Source of the DNA: Lysobacter capsici
Lineage (GTDB): Bacteria; Pseudomonadota; Gammaproteobacteria; Xanthomonadales; Xanthomonadaceae
Length of the DNA: 64,000 nucleotides
Reading direction: 5' to 3'
Assembly: GCF_018732085.1 (NCBI RefSeq)
Contig: NZ_CP076103.1
Location: 1,922,001-1,986,000, forward strand
The notes beneath the pieces were generated by a model. The model was given only the letters and a program-made list of their open reading frames with translations. It was not told the DNA's origin and searched no databases. The position numbers were made by a program, and so were the translations under genes. The stretch's first letter is position 1; the number at the start of each line of letters is the position of its first letter. Positions 41,324 to 51,844 of the stretch are shown here, piece by piece.

Positions 41324-43348
41324 TCAGAACTGAATCCAAACGTCGCCGTCTTGCGCTTGACCGCCGGGATCGCCCGACGACACGAAGGTGCGCGGCTGGT
41401 CGACCCAGGCGGCGCCGTTTGCGGCGAGGGTTTGGTATCGGTTGAACGCGCGCGCCTGGCCTTCGATGCGGAAGACGCCACCTTCTGCGGTCAGATTAGG
41501 GCCGCCAGCGATCCGCAGGCCCGCACCTGCCAGCTCGTAGCTGGTGCCGTTGAAGAAGAGATAGCGGCCCCCGGACGGTGGGCCAAGAAATACGACGCCG
41601 GTGAGTCCGTCCCGATTCGCAATCAGGTCGCGGAACGAGGCATCTGTGCCCTCTTCGGCGATGAGTCGGTCAACGTTGGAGTTGTTGCGAGTTCGGTAAC
41701 GCGAGCCGTTCCAGTAGATCACGGACGCATCCGCGCCGGACCTGTGGAAGCCGATGGAAGGGAACGAGAGGTCGTCCGTTCGCAATTCAAGGTGCCCGTT
41801 GCCGAACGAGTTGTTGCTGATCGCGGCGTTGTTCTTGATGATTCGGATATGACCATCACTGGCGATCCGCATGCGCTCGGAGCTATTGGTATAGAACACG
41901 AGGTCGTGATTGGTCGTGACCATCACCCGGCCTTCGGAGTTCGCGTTAGCGACCAGCTGGACTTCAACGCCATTGACGTTCTGGCAAGAGAGCGCGTTGT
42001 AGCTCGCAGCCGCTTGGCGATTGGTCACGTTGGCGTTGAAGCGGAAGCCGCCGGTCAGGACTGAGAACTCCTCGGCCGCGTCGTCGCCGGCAGCGTTATA
42101 GCGCCGCATGCGGATCGAGTCGTCCGATCGGCTCCAAAACACCGCGCCTTTGTTCAAGCCAGTCTGATCGGCCAGCTGGACCAGGGAGTTCTGTCCGGCC
42201 GGGGCGGTCAACAGAACACGCCCACCGGCAGCGGTCACGAGGCCCGTCAAAGACGGATTCGCGATTGGCGCCTTCGCATCCAACGCGGTCGTAAGTCCGG
42301 TTACTTCGCTGATCGGGTGATTGTGTTGCGACGGCGCCATGGTGTCCGGGCGATTCGTGACATCCGTAAGCCAGCTCACGGTGTTGCGGGTGGCGAGTGC
42401 TCCCAGCCCGCCGATGTCTGCGGCCACCAGCACCACAGCGCCGGACTTACCGTTCACCGAGGCGACCCTTTCGGTGTTGTCGATGACATCCCAGCTCGCG
42501 CCGTTGTTGACGATCTGATCGCCCACGTTGAACTCGTAGCCGCCGTGAGTTCCGCCGGTCGTTACCTTGTAGAAGTAGCCCTTCTGAGCGGGGGACGGGT
42601 AAGCGCCCGAGGACGCATCCCAACCACCCATGTAGACCAACGTGCCGGTTACGGCTGCGGCGGCCTGCGACGCCCAGTGCTTCGCGCTGTACTCGCCTGG
42701 CTCAACCGGGGTGCCGCTGGGCGCGTTCGCCCACAATCTCGCTTTGTCCCGCGCGCTCTCTGCGGCAGTCTTCGCCGCGGTGGCGATGCCTGCTTGCGTA
42801 TCGGCCACGGTCGCGGATGCACTAGCTGCGGACTGGCTGTCCGCGGCAGCGTTTGCGCTGAGGGCCGCAGCGGCACGGTGCGTGTTCGCCGTGGCGGCGC
42901 TGGCGGCGGCCTCTTGGGCACTGCCAGCCGCTGAGGTTGCACTTCCGGATGCTGCGGTAGCGCTACCCGCAGCCGCATCTCGCGCCGCAGTGACAGTAAC
43001 GATCACCGCGGCAGCGTCCTCAGCAGCGTGTAGGGCAGTCCGCTCGGCGGCAATCGCGGATGCACTTGCGGCGTCTGCGGCTTGACCTGCCGCGTTCCGA
43101 TGCTGGAGAGCGGTGTTGGCGTGGGCGTATGCCTCGGCGACGCCGCCACCGGCTTCGGAGACCAAACGGGTCACATCAAGTTGCAGTTGGGGGAACGACG
43201 GGAGTACGTGGTTCTGCTCCAGCCCGTCGGTGACGATGACCGTCCCGGTCGGCTGGGTAAGCATCAGGCGCAGCTGGTTCTCTCGGGTGTTCCAACGATC
43301 GACCATCGCCGCGATTCGCAGCGCCAGGTCGGAGTTCGTGATTGCCAT
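41324..43348 (-). CDS. Tail fibre-like protein with Ala-rich collagen/coiled-coil shaft
   Basis: The 674-residue protein: N-terminal head-binding part (~1-75), then ~130 residues of Ala/Ser-rich heptads (AGQAADAASASAIAAERTAL...), a small beta domain (GGWDASSGAYPSPAQKGYFYKVTTGG) common in fibres, the hinge NGKSGAVVL, QHNHPISEVTGL, and a C-terminal receptor-binding part. Probably a side fibre or second adhesin. Follows the gp17-like fibre after 16 nt. Confidence 0.85.
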   Translation of the reverse strand: MAITNSDLALRIAAMVDRWNTRENQLRLMLTQPTGTVIVTDGLEQNHVLPSFPQLQLDVTRLVSEAGGGVAEAYAHANTALQHRNAAGQAADAASASAIAAERTALHAAEDAAAVIVTVTAARDAAAGSATAASGSATSAAGSAQEAAASAATANTHRAAAALSANAAADSQSAASASATVADTQAGIATAAKTAAESARDKARLWANAPSGTPVEPGEYSAKHWASQAAAAVTGTLVYMGGWDASSGAYPSPAQKGYFYKVTTGGTHGGYEFNVGDQIVNNGASWDVIDNTERVASVNGKSGAVVLVAADIGGLGALATRNTVSWLTDVTNRPDTMAPSQHNHPISEVTGLTTALDAKAPIANPSLTGLVTAAGGRVLLTAPAGQNSLVQLADQTGLNKGAVFWSRSDDSIRMRRYNAAGDDAAEEFSVLTGGFRFNANVTNRQAAASYNALSCQNVNGVEVQLVANANSEGRVMVTTNHDLVFYTNSSERMRIASDGHIRIIKNNAAISNNSFGNGHLELRTDDLSFPSIGFHRSGADASVIYWNGSRYRTRNNSNVDRLIAEEGTDASFRDLIANRDGLTGVVFLGPPSGGRYLFFNGTSYELAGAGLRIAGGPNLTAEGGVFRIEGQARAFNRYQTLAANGAAWVDQPRTFVSSGDPGGQAQDGDVWIQF

Positions 43349-43364
43349 TGATTCCTTGAGTTGT

Positions 43365-45521
43365 CTATCGAATGCCGAATGCGTACCCGGTGATGGCGGT
43401 GACGTAGGGCGTGGCCGGCTCGCCGCCTGATACGACGTAGCCGTTGAGATCGAGTTCGTGAAGAGTCATTGCACGGGCGCGGACGCGGAACGTCCGGCTG
43501 CTCGCGGTGGCTTGGCCGACGGCGTTAACCTGAGTGTTGCGTGTCACCAGGTCCGACACCGAGCGAACCCACGAGTACGACTCCGCTACGTGCCTGCCAT
43601 ACCCACTAATCACACTGCCGCCACCGGACCGACCGATCTCAATCCACACAGAGGTCCGCAGTTCTTCCACGATGATCTCTATGCCCGGCATCGGTGCGTG
43701 GGTGACGGTCATGGAAAGAACAGGGACATGCGATTCGCCGGGAAGCTCAGGCGGCGCAAGGCTGAATTGGTGGATGTGCGTAAAGTCCGCAGTATTCGTC
43801 ACCGCCAGTGGGTTGTTCTGGCCAGCGCCCGGGCCTTGCAATGGGACGTAGATCGCGCCAGTCCAGCTAACCGCGGTGGCGCGCTGAAATGCGCCTACGA
43901 TGTTGGGAGCCCGGACCTTTCCGGCGAATCCTGCATTGCCAGAGCGATCAACCCAAAAGACAGCGTTGTTCTCGTTCTTGACGCCCGAGCCCACCCAAAG
44001 AGGCCAGCTACCGACGTTGGACATCTCGACCCGAAACTCGTTCGGGTCATAGACGTTGCCTGCGGCGTCGAGGCTGTGCGTCTTGAACGTACCGCCGTTG
44101 ATGGTGCCGGCGTTGGCCGTGATCGCGGACAGTGAGTTCGCAGTGATCTTTCCGGCCGTGACCGATCCGTCCACCAGCAGTGCGCCCGTGATGCCGACGG
44201 TGCTCACGCCGCCGACGTTGCCGACGACAAACGGGACGCGGCGGACGCCGTAGTTGGTCGGCGAGACGACGGCGAAGCGGTCCGCCTGGACCACAAAGTC
44301 GGAGCCGTTGGGGTTGGCGCTGAGCGCGATGCCGGCGATGATCGGGTTGGCCGGGTCGCCGCCGTTGATGCGCAACGACCAGGTGCCGGACCACTTGGCA
44401 TCGTTGGAGTTGACGTAGGCGTTGTAGGACTGCTGTAGCGCGGCGAACGTACCGTTTGCAAACGCGGTGACGCTGGTGTCGGCGATTGACTGCGCCTCGG
44501 TCGGCGTCACCTTCGTGTCGATCTGCTGTTTCACGGCTGCGGCTACAGACGTTCCGCTTGCGCCGTTGCCGCCGAACTGCGCCGAGAACAGCTGGCGCCA
44601 CGTGGTGTTTGCGCCGCCGGCATTGGCGACAGTGGTGAGCGCCTCGTTGGTCGCCGCGATGGAAGTCCCGTGCGTAGCTACAGTGCCTTCAACGGAGTCC
44701 ACTCGGGATTCCACAGCGTCAACCAGGGCGGTCACGTTGGACACCGCCTGTGCAACGTAGGTGTCCCGCTCGGTCGTGATCTGCGCGTGCAGGTCGGTCA
44801 TAGACGACACACGGGCGTTGCGCTCGGTGACGACCGCCTGGTTCACTTGAAGGAACTGAGCGGAGATGCTCGATTCGCTGGTGACGATCCGGGTGAACAG
44901 TTCGGTGTACTGCTCGGCGAGAACCTGCGTGGCGTCTTCGGTCAGGGAGATACGGGTGTACGCCGTGTTGATCTTGTCGCCGTGGTCGCGGTGCAGGTCA
45001 AAGAACGCATTCGACCGCAGCAGCTCTTCGATGATGAGTTCGGCGTTCGCATCAACGTCGGGAATCTTCTCTTGGAGAATCAGGAAGGCCGGCGACTGCG
45101 TGACGAGATCGATAAGGGTCTGGATGTCGATCAGCGAGTTGTCGCCACCGCCGGGACTGCCGGCGCCACCGCCGGGGAACTCGCGGTTCTCCTGCTGCGC
45201 GAAGAGCAATTGCTTGAGTGACGTGTTGAGGTGGCTCTCGGGCAGCATCGCGCCGCCCTGGTACTCGATCGCGAGGTCCGCAATAGGGGTGACCCGACGC
45301 AGCGCCACGGCGTAAGGCGCGGTGAGGTGCGGCGTCTGATCGGGAATTTCTACGGTGGTGGCGTTGATCCACTTGCCGAGAACGAAACGCGGCGAGGCGG
45401 GATCGCCTACGAGCACGCGGACGTGTTCTTGCTTGAGGTACGGGAATGTAACGGTGAAACGCAGCGGCCCGCCTTCGTACTTGTAGCGCACGAAGGACAG
45501 GCCGCGGGCCAATTCAATCAT
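43365..45521 (-). CDS. Tail fibre protein, T7 gp17-like N terminus
   Basis: The 718-residue protein: the first ~110 residues resemble the T7 gp17 tail-attachment domain (FTVTFPYLKQEHVRVLVGD, YAVALRRVTPIADLAIEYQGGAMLPESHLN). The middle has a coiled-coil region and a segment like phage central tail-tip proteins (DKVTPTEAQSIADTSVTA, GKITANSLSAITANAGTINGGTFKT). The C terminus is probably the receptor-binding or fibre-tip part. Confidence 0.85.
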   Translation of the reverse strand: MIELARGLSFVRYKYEGGPLRFTVTFPYLKQEHVRVLVGDPASPRFVLGKWINATTVEIPDQTPHLTAPYAVALRRVTPIADLAIEYQGGAMLPESHLNTSLKQLLFAQQENREFPGGGAGSPGGGDNSLIDIQTLIDLVTQSPAFLILQEKIPDVDANAELIIEELLRSNAFFDLHRDHGDKINTAYTRISLTEDATQVLAEQYTELFTRIVTSESSISAQFLQVNQAVVTERNARVSSMTDLHAQITTERDTYVAQAVSNVTALVDAVESRVDSVEGTVATHGTSIAATNEALTTVANAGGANTTWRQLFSAQFGGNGASGTSVAAAVKQQIDTKVTPTEAQSIADTSVTAFANGTFAALQQSYNAYVNSNDAKWSGTWSLRINGGDPANPIIAGIALSANPNGSDFVVQADRFAVVSPTNYGVRRVPFVVGNVGGVSTVGITGALLVDGSVTAGKITANSLSAITANAGTINGGTFKTHSLDAAGNVYDPNEFRVEMSNVGSWPLWVGSGVKNENNAVFWVDRSGNAGFAGKVRAPNIVGAFQRATAVSWTGAIYVPLQGPGAGQNNPLAVTNTADFTHIHQFSLAPPELPGESHVPVLSMTVTHAPMPGIEIIVEELRTSVWIEIGRSGGGSVISGYGRHVAESYSWVRSVSDLVTRNTQVNAVGQATASSRTFRVRARAMTLHELDLNGYVVSGGEPATPYVTAITGYAFGIR

Positions 45522-45530
45522 TGGGTCTCG

Positions 45531-48500
45531 TTAGTTGAAGATGGGATTGTCCAGCCAGGTCTTCTTTTTCTTCTCCGCGTTGCGCTCCTTTCGAGCCTCG
45601 GATTCGACTTCACTCTTCTTCTCGATGATCCCTTCCTGCTCCAGCCAATCGAACCCTTCGCGCTGGATGTTCTGCCAGCCGGTCATGTTCTGGAACCAAA
45701 ACAGCTTCGAGAAGTTCTCCAGCTCCTTGCGGGTAATCTCCTGGTCGTCACGGATCAATTGCACCGGCAACTTCGCGGCTTCCGCGGCGCGGGTCACGAA
45801 GTCAACCGACGGGATGCCGCTCAGCAGGTTGTTGGACAGGCCCGTCGAGCGGGTGTTGGCGAACACCGCCTCTTCACCGGCGACGCCCAATAGGGTGTCC
45901 GTGAGGGCGGGAATGACCGAACCCCACGACGACTGCGCGACCGCCGCTTTGAGGAAGTTGGCGCGCGTGAGGGTCTCCTTGCGCTTCTCCTCGTTTCCAG
46001 CGGTGTTGATGTAGCTGCGCGCAGCCCATTGCAGGCCCGCGAGGCTCGACGACAACGTGACCATCTGCCACGTGTGCCAATCCTTCCAGTGATACGCCGA
46101 GTTGAGCAGGTGGCGCTCGTAGCTGTACGCCATGAAGCTGCGGAACTGGGTCACGAGCTTACCGCCTGAGCTGTGCATGAGCATGATCGAGTCGGATGCG
46201 TCACCTTCGAGCACCTGCTGGCGCGTCACGCGGTACATGAAGGCCGCGACGCGTTCACGGTCGGCCAGCGACAGCTTGGCCTCGGTGATGTCGTCCACCT
46301 TCTTGATCCCGCGCAGCGAGTCGAACAGCGCCTTCTGTGCTTCTTCGTCGAGACCGTAGGAACGCAGGCGTTGAAGCATCGGGCCGGCGAGAGCGCGCTT
46401 GTCGTTCGCCAGCTGTAGCAGCTTCATCAGCGTGGCGCGGCCGGCGATGCGTTGCAGCATGGTGTTCATCGGAGCCATGCCCGACATCACGCTGGTGACG
46501 CGCTGCGCCTGGCCTTGCAGGTTCTCATACGCTCGCCCGATCTTGCTGTTGCCGTAGGTGGGCGATGCGAACGCATCGTCTTCCAGGCGTAGGTACACCG
46601 GGTTGCGCAGGTGCTCCGTACCGGTCGCGATCAGCTCGTCGAGGTAGCGCGCCGTGCCGCTCTTGAGCGTGCCGTCCGCCGCGGTGCGCATGAAGTCGCC
46701 AATGAAGCTGATAGACGACAGCGTATTACGCAGCCCGGCGTGGGCCACCACCGGGCCGAGTTCGGTGAACAGTGTGAAGCCGACCTGGTTCATCACCCGT
46801 AGGAACTGGGTGTCGCGTAGGGCGCGCGCGATGCGCGCACCACCAGAGTTCGGGTTGACCTCGGTCGAGCGTCCCATGATGCTGCGGACGCCGATGTCGA
46901 ACATGCGCAGAGCCGTGTCCGTGTCATCGCCAGCGATGTCGGCTTCCCGTTTGGTCAGCTGTCGGAGCGCTTCGAGTTCCCGTTGGTTCTTGACGCCGAG
47001 CTTCTGCGACAGCGCGGACCACCCGGAGATGTCGCGGGTGTAGGCCGTGACCACTCGGGAGACATCGCTGTCCATGAAGTCGGTCACGCCGATCTCCACG
47101 TCGGCGCCGTTGCGGTTCTTGACGACCGTGCGGAAGGACGGGTCGAGCGAGATGCGGCGCTTGGCGGGGCTGATCTTGGCGTCTTCGGCCGCCTTGCGGG
47201 TGTACTTGTGCAGGATCGAGGCGGCCTTCTCCACGGAGACACCGGCGTCGTCGAGTGCGAGCTTGAGCTGCTCCAGGTCGTCGAGGTCCAGCGATCGGAC
47301 CATGTTCTCGGTTTCGCCGTGGACCTGGTTCTTGCCGCGGTTGATGATCGCTCGGGCGTAAACTTCGGCCAGGTCTTCGTCGATACCGCCGTCGTCGGCG
47401 ATTTGCTTGGCCTGCGTGCGGGCGTAGTCGGAGTCTGCCTCCCGCTTGAGGGCGTCTGCGAGCTTCTCCTTGGCGCCCTTGAGGCGTTCTTCCTGGCGCA
47501 TGAGGCGGCGCCGGCTGTCTTCGAGCTTGCGTTGGCGAGCGCGGCGGGAGATGTCGGCGCGCTTGCCGGTCCCGAGGTCTTCGGCGACGGCGGCTTCGGC
47601 GTCGCGCACTGCCTGCTGGCGTAGCGCAAAGTCGGCGTTGATCTCGTCGGCGCGCTCCCGGGCACGCTTGGCGGCCTCTGAGGTGCCGCGGTAGTTCTCT
47701 TCCAGCTCGTTGAACTTGGCGACGTTATCCGCAGAAGCCGGGTTGGCCGTGGCGCGCTTGCGCATGTCGGACAGGATCGCCTGCTTGTAGATGTCGATGC
47801 CCTGGTCCTCGGACAGACCCATCTCGCCGAAGATGCGCTGGTAGGCGGCCTTCGACTGAATCTGCGGGAAGTAGCTCTCATTCTTCGAGCCAGGGTCGAG
47901 CACGCCGTTGCGGACGCCCGTGTCGAACGCCTCGTCGAGCACCTTACGCACCCGGGCCGCAGCAGCCTTGGCCGCCGGGGATTCGACCTCGACGCCACGG
48001 AGCGCCTGAGCGACTTGGCCGCTCCATTCCAGCTCTGCCGCTCGGTCCCACATGCTGAGGCCGCGGGCTGCTCGCTCGTCGCGCCAGGCGGCGTTGTAGC
48101 CGCGCTGGAGCGCCGTCTCGAAGCGCGCCCGGTGCATCCCCGCGAACTCACCTGCGGACTGCTCCACGGCCTGATTGCGGTCGTTGTAGCCCACGCCGTC
48201 GCGGAACAGCTTGCGGCTGATCTCGCGCACCGTCGGCGACTTCATGTTGCCCATGCGCGCCGCGAGGGATCGGCGGATGTTGGCGAAGGCCGGGCGCAGC
48301 TCGATGTTCTCGACGCCAGCGTCCTTGATGTCTTCCATCGTGTCGCTCAGGGGCTTCCGCGAGAGGCCAGGGGTTGGCTCGTCGGGGATACCGTGGACTT
48401 TGGCGGCGCCGATGCTCTCGTAGGAGCCAGAGATGTCGCGCTTCACGATGCTCTGTACTGCCTTTGCGTTGACGAACTGATCGCCGTTGCGCAGGTTGAG

Positions 48501-49172
48501 GGCGCCGCCGAGGACGAATCCGGCGCCGGCAGCGAGCACGATGTCGTCGTCGCCGATCTCCGGGTTGAACGCGGATGCGCCGTAGGTCAGCGCCGCGTTC
48601 GTGGCACCCGCGGCGATACCGGCGCGGACGCCGTTGACCAGGCGGCCGGCACGGGCGGCACGAGCGAGGCCGCCGGTGGCGGCGTCGGCGGCGAAGGCTA
48701 CAGGATCGGTCAGGCCGACCGCGATATTCGCGGCCAGTCCGAACTGAGCCTGCGTCTCCGAGGCGGCCTGGTTCTGCAAGGCAAACGACTGGAGCAGCTC
48801 GAAGTGCTCGTCGCTGGTGGCGCGGTCGAATAGGAGCCACTGCTCCTGCCCGATGCCGGCTTCCTGCATGCGCTCGGCGAAGTCTTCCGGGAGCCGGTAG
48901 TCTTCCTTGGCATGCTCCATCACGGAGCCTTCCTGCCACATGCGGTGCAGGGTGCCGATACCGCCTTGTGCCTGCGCGGCGCCGATCAGATCACCGACGG
49001 TCGAGTTCTCGCGTACACGCTCTGCTTCCGCTTGGCGCGCTTGTGTCGCCTGCGCGCGGGCCGTTGAGCCACCTTCGTTACGCTGAGTCGCGATTGCGAC
49101 TTGCTGGTTGATATCCGGCGCGTGGGCGGGCGAGTCATCGGCCAGGTCGAGGATGCTGATGGGCGTTGCCAT
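45531..49172 (-). CDS. Internal virion (ejection) protein, T7 gp16-like
   Basis: The 1213-residue protein is in the gp16 position and of gp16-like size. It begins with ILDLADDSPA (7-16) and RNEGGS (31-36), shared with the small lipoprotein at 36160-36414. Hydrophobic segments (IAVGLTDPVAFAADAATGGLARAA) and a long coiled-coil middle (~480-640) follow. No lytic transglycosylase motif, found at the N terminus of T7 gp16, is visible. Such proteins leave the virion and form the DNA conduit across the cell envelope. Confidence 0.85.
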   Translation of the reverse strand: MATPISILDLADDSPAHAPDINQQVAIATQRNEGGSTARAQATQARQAEAERVRENSTVGDLIGAAQAQGGIGTLHRMWQEGSVMEHAKEDYRLPEDFAERMQEAGIGQEQWLLFDRATSDEHFELLQSFALQNQAASETQAQFGLAANIAVGLTDPVAFAADAATGGLARAARAGRLVNGVRAGIAAGATNAALTYGASAFNPEIGDDDIVLAAGAGFVLGGALNLRNGDQFVNAKAVQSIVKRDISGSYESIGAAKVHGIPDEPTPGLSRKPLSDTMEDIKDAGVENIELRPAFANIRRSLAARMGNMKSPTVREISRKLFRDGVGYNDRNQAVEQSAGEFAGMHRARFETALQRGYNAAWRDERAARGLSMWDRAAELEWSGQVAQALRGVEVESPAAKAAAARVRKVLDEAFDTGVRNGVLDPGSKNESYFPQIQSKAAYQRIFGEMGLSEDQGIDIYKQAILSDMRKRATANPASADNVAKFNELEENYRGTSEAAKRARERADEINADFALRQQAVRDAEAAVAEDLGTGKRADISRRARQRKLEDSRRRLMRQEERLKGAKEKLADALKREADSDYARTQAKQIADDGGIDEDLAEVYARAIINRGKNQVHGETENMVRSLDLDDLEQLKLALDDAGVSVEKAASILHKYTRKAAEDAKISPAKRRISLDPSFRTVVKNRNGADVEIGVTDFMDSDVSRVVTAYTRDISGWSALSQKLGVKNQRELEALRQLTKREADIAGDDTDTALRMFDIGVRSIMGRSTEVNPNSGGARIARALRDTQFLRVMNQVGFTLFTELGPVVAHAGLRNTLSSISFIGDFMRTAADGTLKSGTARYLDELIATGTEHLRNPVYLRLEDDAFASPTYGNSKIGRAYENLQGQAQRVTSVMSGMAPMNTMLQRIAGRATLMKLLQLANDKRALAGPMLQRLRSYGLDEEAQKALFDSLRGIKKVDDITEAKLSLADRERVAAFMYRVTRQQVLEGDASDSIMLMHSSGGKLVTQFRSFMAYSYERHLLNSAYHWKDWHTWQMVTLSSSLAGLQWAARSYINTAGNEEKRKETLTRANFLKAAVAQSSWGSVIPALTDTLLGVAGEEAVFANTRSTGLSNNLLSGIPSVDFVTRAAEAAKLPVQLIRDDQEITRKELENFSKLFWFQNMTGWQNIQREGFDWLEQEGIIEKKSEVESEARKERNAEKKKKTWLDNPIFN

Positions 49173-51361
49173 TACTGTCCTTTTGATTTCCGCGCGGTGC
49201 GGTGTTCTTGTAGGAAGTTCATGAATGACGGGAACTCTTTACCGTCCTCGGTGATGGGCTTGGAGCGGTTATTGAATGCTTCGATCTCGTCGGTAGTCAT
49301 CAGCGACGGGCCTCGCTTACCGTCATACCAGGGCGTCAGGCCGGCGCGCTCGGCGCCGACCTGCTGCTTGAACTTGGCGGACGCGCGCACTTCCGCTTCC
49401 TTGCGCTCCGAGTCGTACTCGGCTCGGGCCTGTGCCACTTCCAGCGGGTCGAAGGTGATCGGACGGCCGGTTTTCGGGTGCGCTACGGGGTATCCGCTCG
49501 GCAGCATTAGGGCGAATCGATTCGGTTGATCCGGAAGGGGCGCCGCGTAGACGCCTGCTTTTAGCTCCTGCGAGATCACACCGGTCTTCGCCAAGTCGTC
49601 GGCACCTTCGCGAACGAATGCGTCGATGCCCGGCTGCGCGGACGGGCGTGCGCCGCCCCGGGGAACCATTCGGCCGTTGACCTCGATCAGATCGCCCAGC
49701 ACTCGACGCTCGGCCACGGCCAGGTTGTCTTCGGGCGAAGCGTTCGGGTTCGCGAGTGCAAGGCGGATTGCCCGCTGCTCGATCTGCGCCTTCACCTCGC
49801 GCGTGCGTTCAGAGCCGTTGGGAAGGGTGGGGCGGTCTTTGTAGAATTGGGTCGTTGCCTGTCCGATCTCGCGAGCAACATCCACGCGGCGACCCTTCGT
49901 TGCACCGGTGGGTAGAGCTTGGATGCTCTCTTCCGGCGTCATGCCGAACTTCGACACGTTGTCGTGGTGCTGAGCGAACAGAGTTGCGTTGCTCTCCGAC
50001 AGGTAGCGATCAGCAGCGATCGGGTCGATCTTCACCAGCTCGGCGTACAGGTTGTAATTCGCGGTCAGGTTGCGCGAGGTCGTGCGACCCAGCATGTCCT
50101 TGAGCTGCGGGATCACGATGCCGGCGCGGGTGTAGCGTTCGATGACCGCCTGCTGCACCTTGCGATCACCGCCGGTCACCGCTGCGGCCCATTCTTTCTC
50201 GGCCGACTTGTTGAGCTGCGAGTCGGTCAGCGACAGGGCATTGCCTGCGTTGATCGCGGCGATCACCTGCTTGTGCTCCTTGGCGCGGTTCGCCTCGCTC
50301 TGCATGTGCTTGAGGCCGGCGTCATTCTGATCAATCCAGCGACGCACGAAGGACAGCCGGTCCTTGCCGTGCATGCCAACCTTATCGGCCAGTGCATTGA
50401 TGTCGCCGATTGCGAGTTGACCCTTCGAGGCTCGACCCTGGAGCTGGAACTCCATGCCGGACAGCATCTCGGCCTGCGCCTCTTCGAACTTGCGGGCACG
50501 CACGGTGGAACCGGCGGACACCGCGGTCTCGAACTTCTCGCCCCAGCCGGCGCGATCCCACAGGGCGGCCTTAGCGGAACCGATGGGTTTCTGGAGTGCG
50601 GCCTTCGCGTTCTCCGGGTCGATCTGGCCGGTCTCGATCAGGTCAATGTAGGCGCCCGACAGGATGTCGTCGGCGTCATCGTCGTCGAGATAAGCGAACG
50701 CCTCGGTGTTGAGCGCGGCGCGGAAGTTGTTGACGCCCTCGGCGGTGAGTAGCGAGCCGTCCTGCACACCATCGCGCGCGATCTGGCGCAGATTCTCGGC
50801 CTGGCTGTCGAAGATTTCGGCCAGCTCGGTCTTTTGGCGGAACTCGACCACGCCTTCCTGCATTTTCTGGATCGCCGGCTGCATCTCCTTGAGGATCGCC
50901 GCGTCCTGGAACTCGGGGGACTTGAGCATCTCGGCCATGCGTTCCTGCATGATCGGCGCGATGTCCTCGCCCGGCCGCAAGCCCGCCGTCGCCTTGGCGA
51001 GTTCGAGCTTGGTGGTGTGGATGCGGTTAGCGGCTTCCGTCAGGTAGTAACCGCGGCGGTAGCCTGCGGTCTTGTCCGCGAGCGTCTCGGCCGGCTGTGC
51101 CGCGGTGCCACTGAGGGATTCGACGGTGCGATCCGTCTGCCCCTGCGTCTGATCCTCGGCGTCCTTGCGGACCGCGCGGTCGGTCTGGAGACGCGATGCA
51201 GCGGCGCCGAGGCGTCCGAATACATCCGACGCGACCGAGCCCATGGCGGAATAGCCGCGGGATGAGTCGAGGTCGGCCTGCACGCGCAGGTTAGGCGCGT
51301 CGGAGTTCCGCTGCGCGGTTACGGTGCGCCGCGTGATCTCTTGCTTCTTGAAGCGCGCCAT
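49172..51361 (-). CDS. Internal virion protein, T7 gp15-like
   Basis: The 729-residue protein has almost no hydrophobic segments and many charged helices (AKATAGLRPGEDIAPIMQERM, KEMQPAIQKMQEGVVEFRQKTEL). Size and place between gp14- and gp16-like genes match gp15. Its stop overlaps the next ATG by 1 nt (TAATG). Confidence 0.8.
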   Translation of the reverse strand: MARFKKQEITRRTVTAQRNSDAPNLRVQADLDSSRGYSAMGSVASDVFGRLGAAASRLQTDRAVRKDAEDQTQGQTDRTVESLSGTAAQPAETLADKTAGYRRGYYLTEAANRIHTTKLELAKATAGLRPGEDIAPIMQERMAEMLKSPEFQDAAILKEMQPAIQKMQEGVVEFRQKTELAEIFDSQAENLRQIARDGVQDGSLLTAEGVNNFRAALNTEAFAYLDDDDADDILSGAYIDLIETGQIDPENAKAALQKPIGSAKAALWDRAGWGEKFETAVSAGSTVRARKFEEAQAEMLSGMEFQLQGRASKGQLAIGDINALADKVGMHGKDRLSFVRRWIDQNDAGLKHMQSEANRAKEHKQVIAAINAGNALSLTDSQLNKSAEKEWAAAVTGGDRKVQQAVIERYTRAGIVIPQLKDMLGRTTSRNLTANYNLYAELVKIDPIAADRYLSESNATLFAQHHDNVSKFGMTPEESIQALPTGATKGRRVDVAREIGQATTQFYKDRPTLPNGSERTREVKAQIEQRAIRLALANPNASPEDNLAVAERRVLGDLIEVNGRMVPRGGARPSAQPGIDAFVREGADDLAKTGVISQELKAGVYAAPLPDQPNRFALMLPSGYPVAHPKTGRPITFDPLEVAQARAEYDSERKEAEVRASAKFKQQVGAERAGLTPWYDGKRGPSLMTTDEIEAFNNRSKPITEDGKEFPSFMNFLQEHRTARKSKGQ

Positions 51362-51400
51362 GCGCGGTCTCCTGGTAGGTGAGGGGAAGGACGCCGGGGA

Positions 51401-51844
51401 TTAACCCCCGGTCGCCCCTTTGCGTCGGATCATGTAGTTCTGATAGCCGGCCGCGCCGGTCGTGGCGGCGTTCCCGATGCCCTGGACCATCTCAGCGTTT
51501 GCGCTGCGGATGCGAGCGTTGGCTTCCGCCGCGCTGGCGAGCGTGCCGTTACGGCGATTGGTCTCGATCAGCGCAACGTCTCGGCCGGCTTGGCCCATCA
51601 CGTCGATGCTGATCGCGTCCACGGAGTTACCGCCGATGGCGGCTTCGGCCGCTGCGGCGCGGGCGGTTGCACGAAGGGCGCGAGCCTCTTCCATGCGTTC
51701 GTTCTTCTGAGTCGCCGCGGATGCGTCGATCTCGGACTGCTGGACCTTGAGTGCTTCTTTCGTTGCTTTCTTCTGCTCACCGTTGGCGTAGACGGCACCG
51801 GCAATCATGACCGCCGCGGTGGCGATCGTTACCGGTTCACACAC
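51401..51844 (-). CDS. Internal virion protein, T7 gp14-like
   Basis: The 147-residue protein begins MCEPVTIATAAVMIAGAVY, a hydrophobic helix typical of the gp14 group, followed by a long helix (ALRATARAAAAEAAIGGNSVDAIS, a recurrent gp14 motif). gp14 is the outer-membrane pore of the ejection complex in T7. GTG start overlaps the upstream gene. Confidence 0.8.
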   Translation of the reverse strand: MCEPVTIATAAVMIAGAVYANGEQKKATKEALKVQQSEIDASAATQKNERMEEARALRATARAAAAEAAIGGNSVDAISIDVMGQAGRDVALIETNRRNGTLASAAEANARIRSANAEMVQGIGNAATTGAAGYQNYMIRRKGATGG

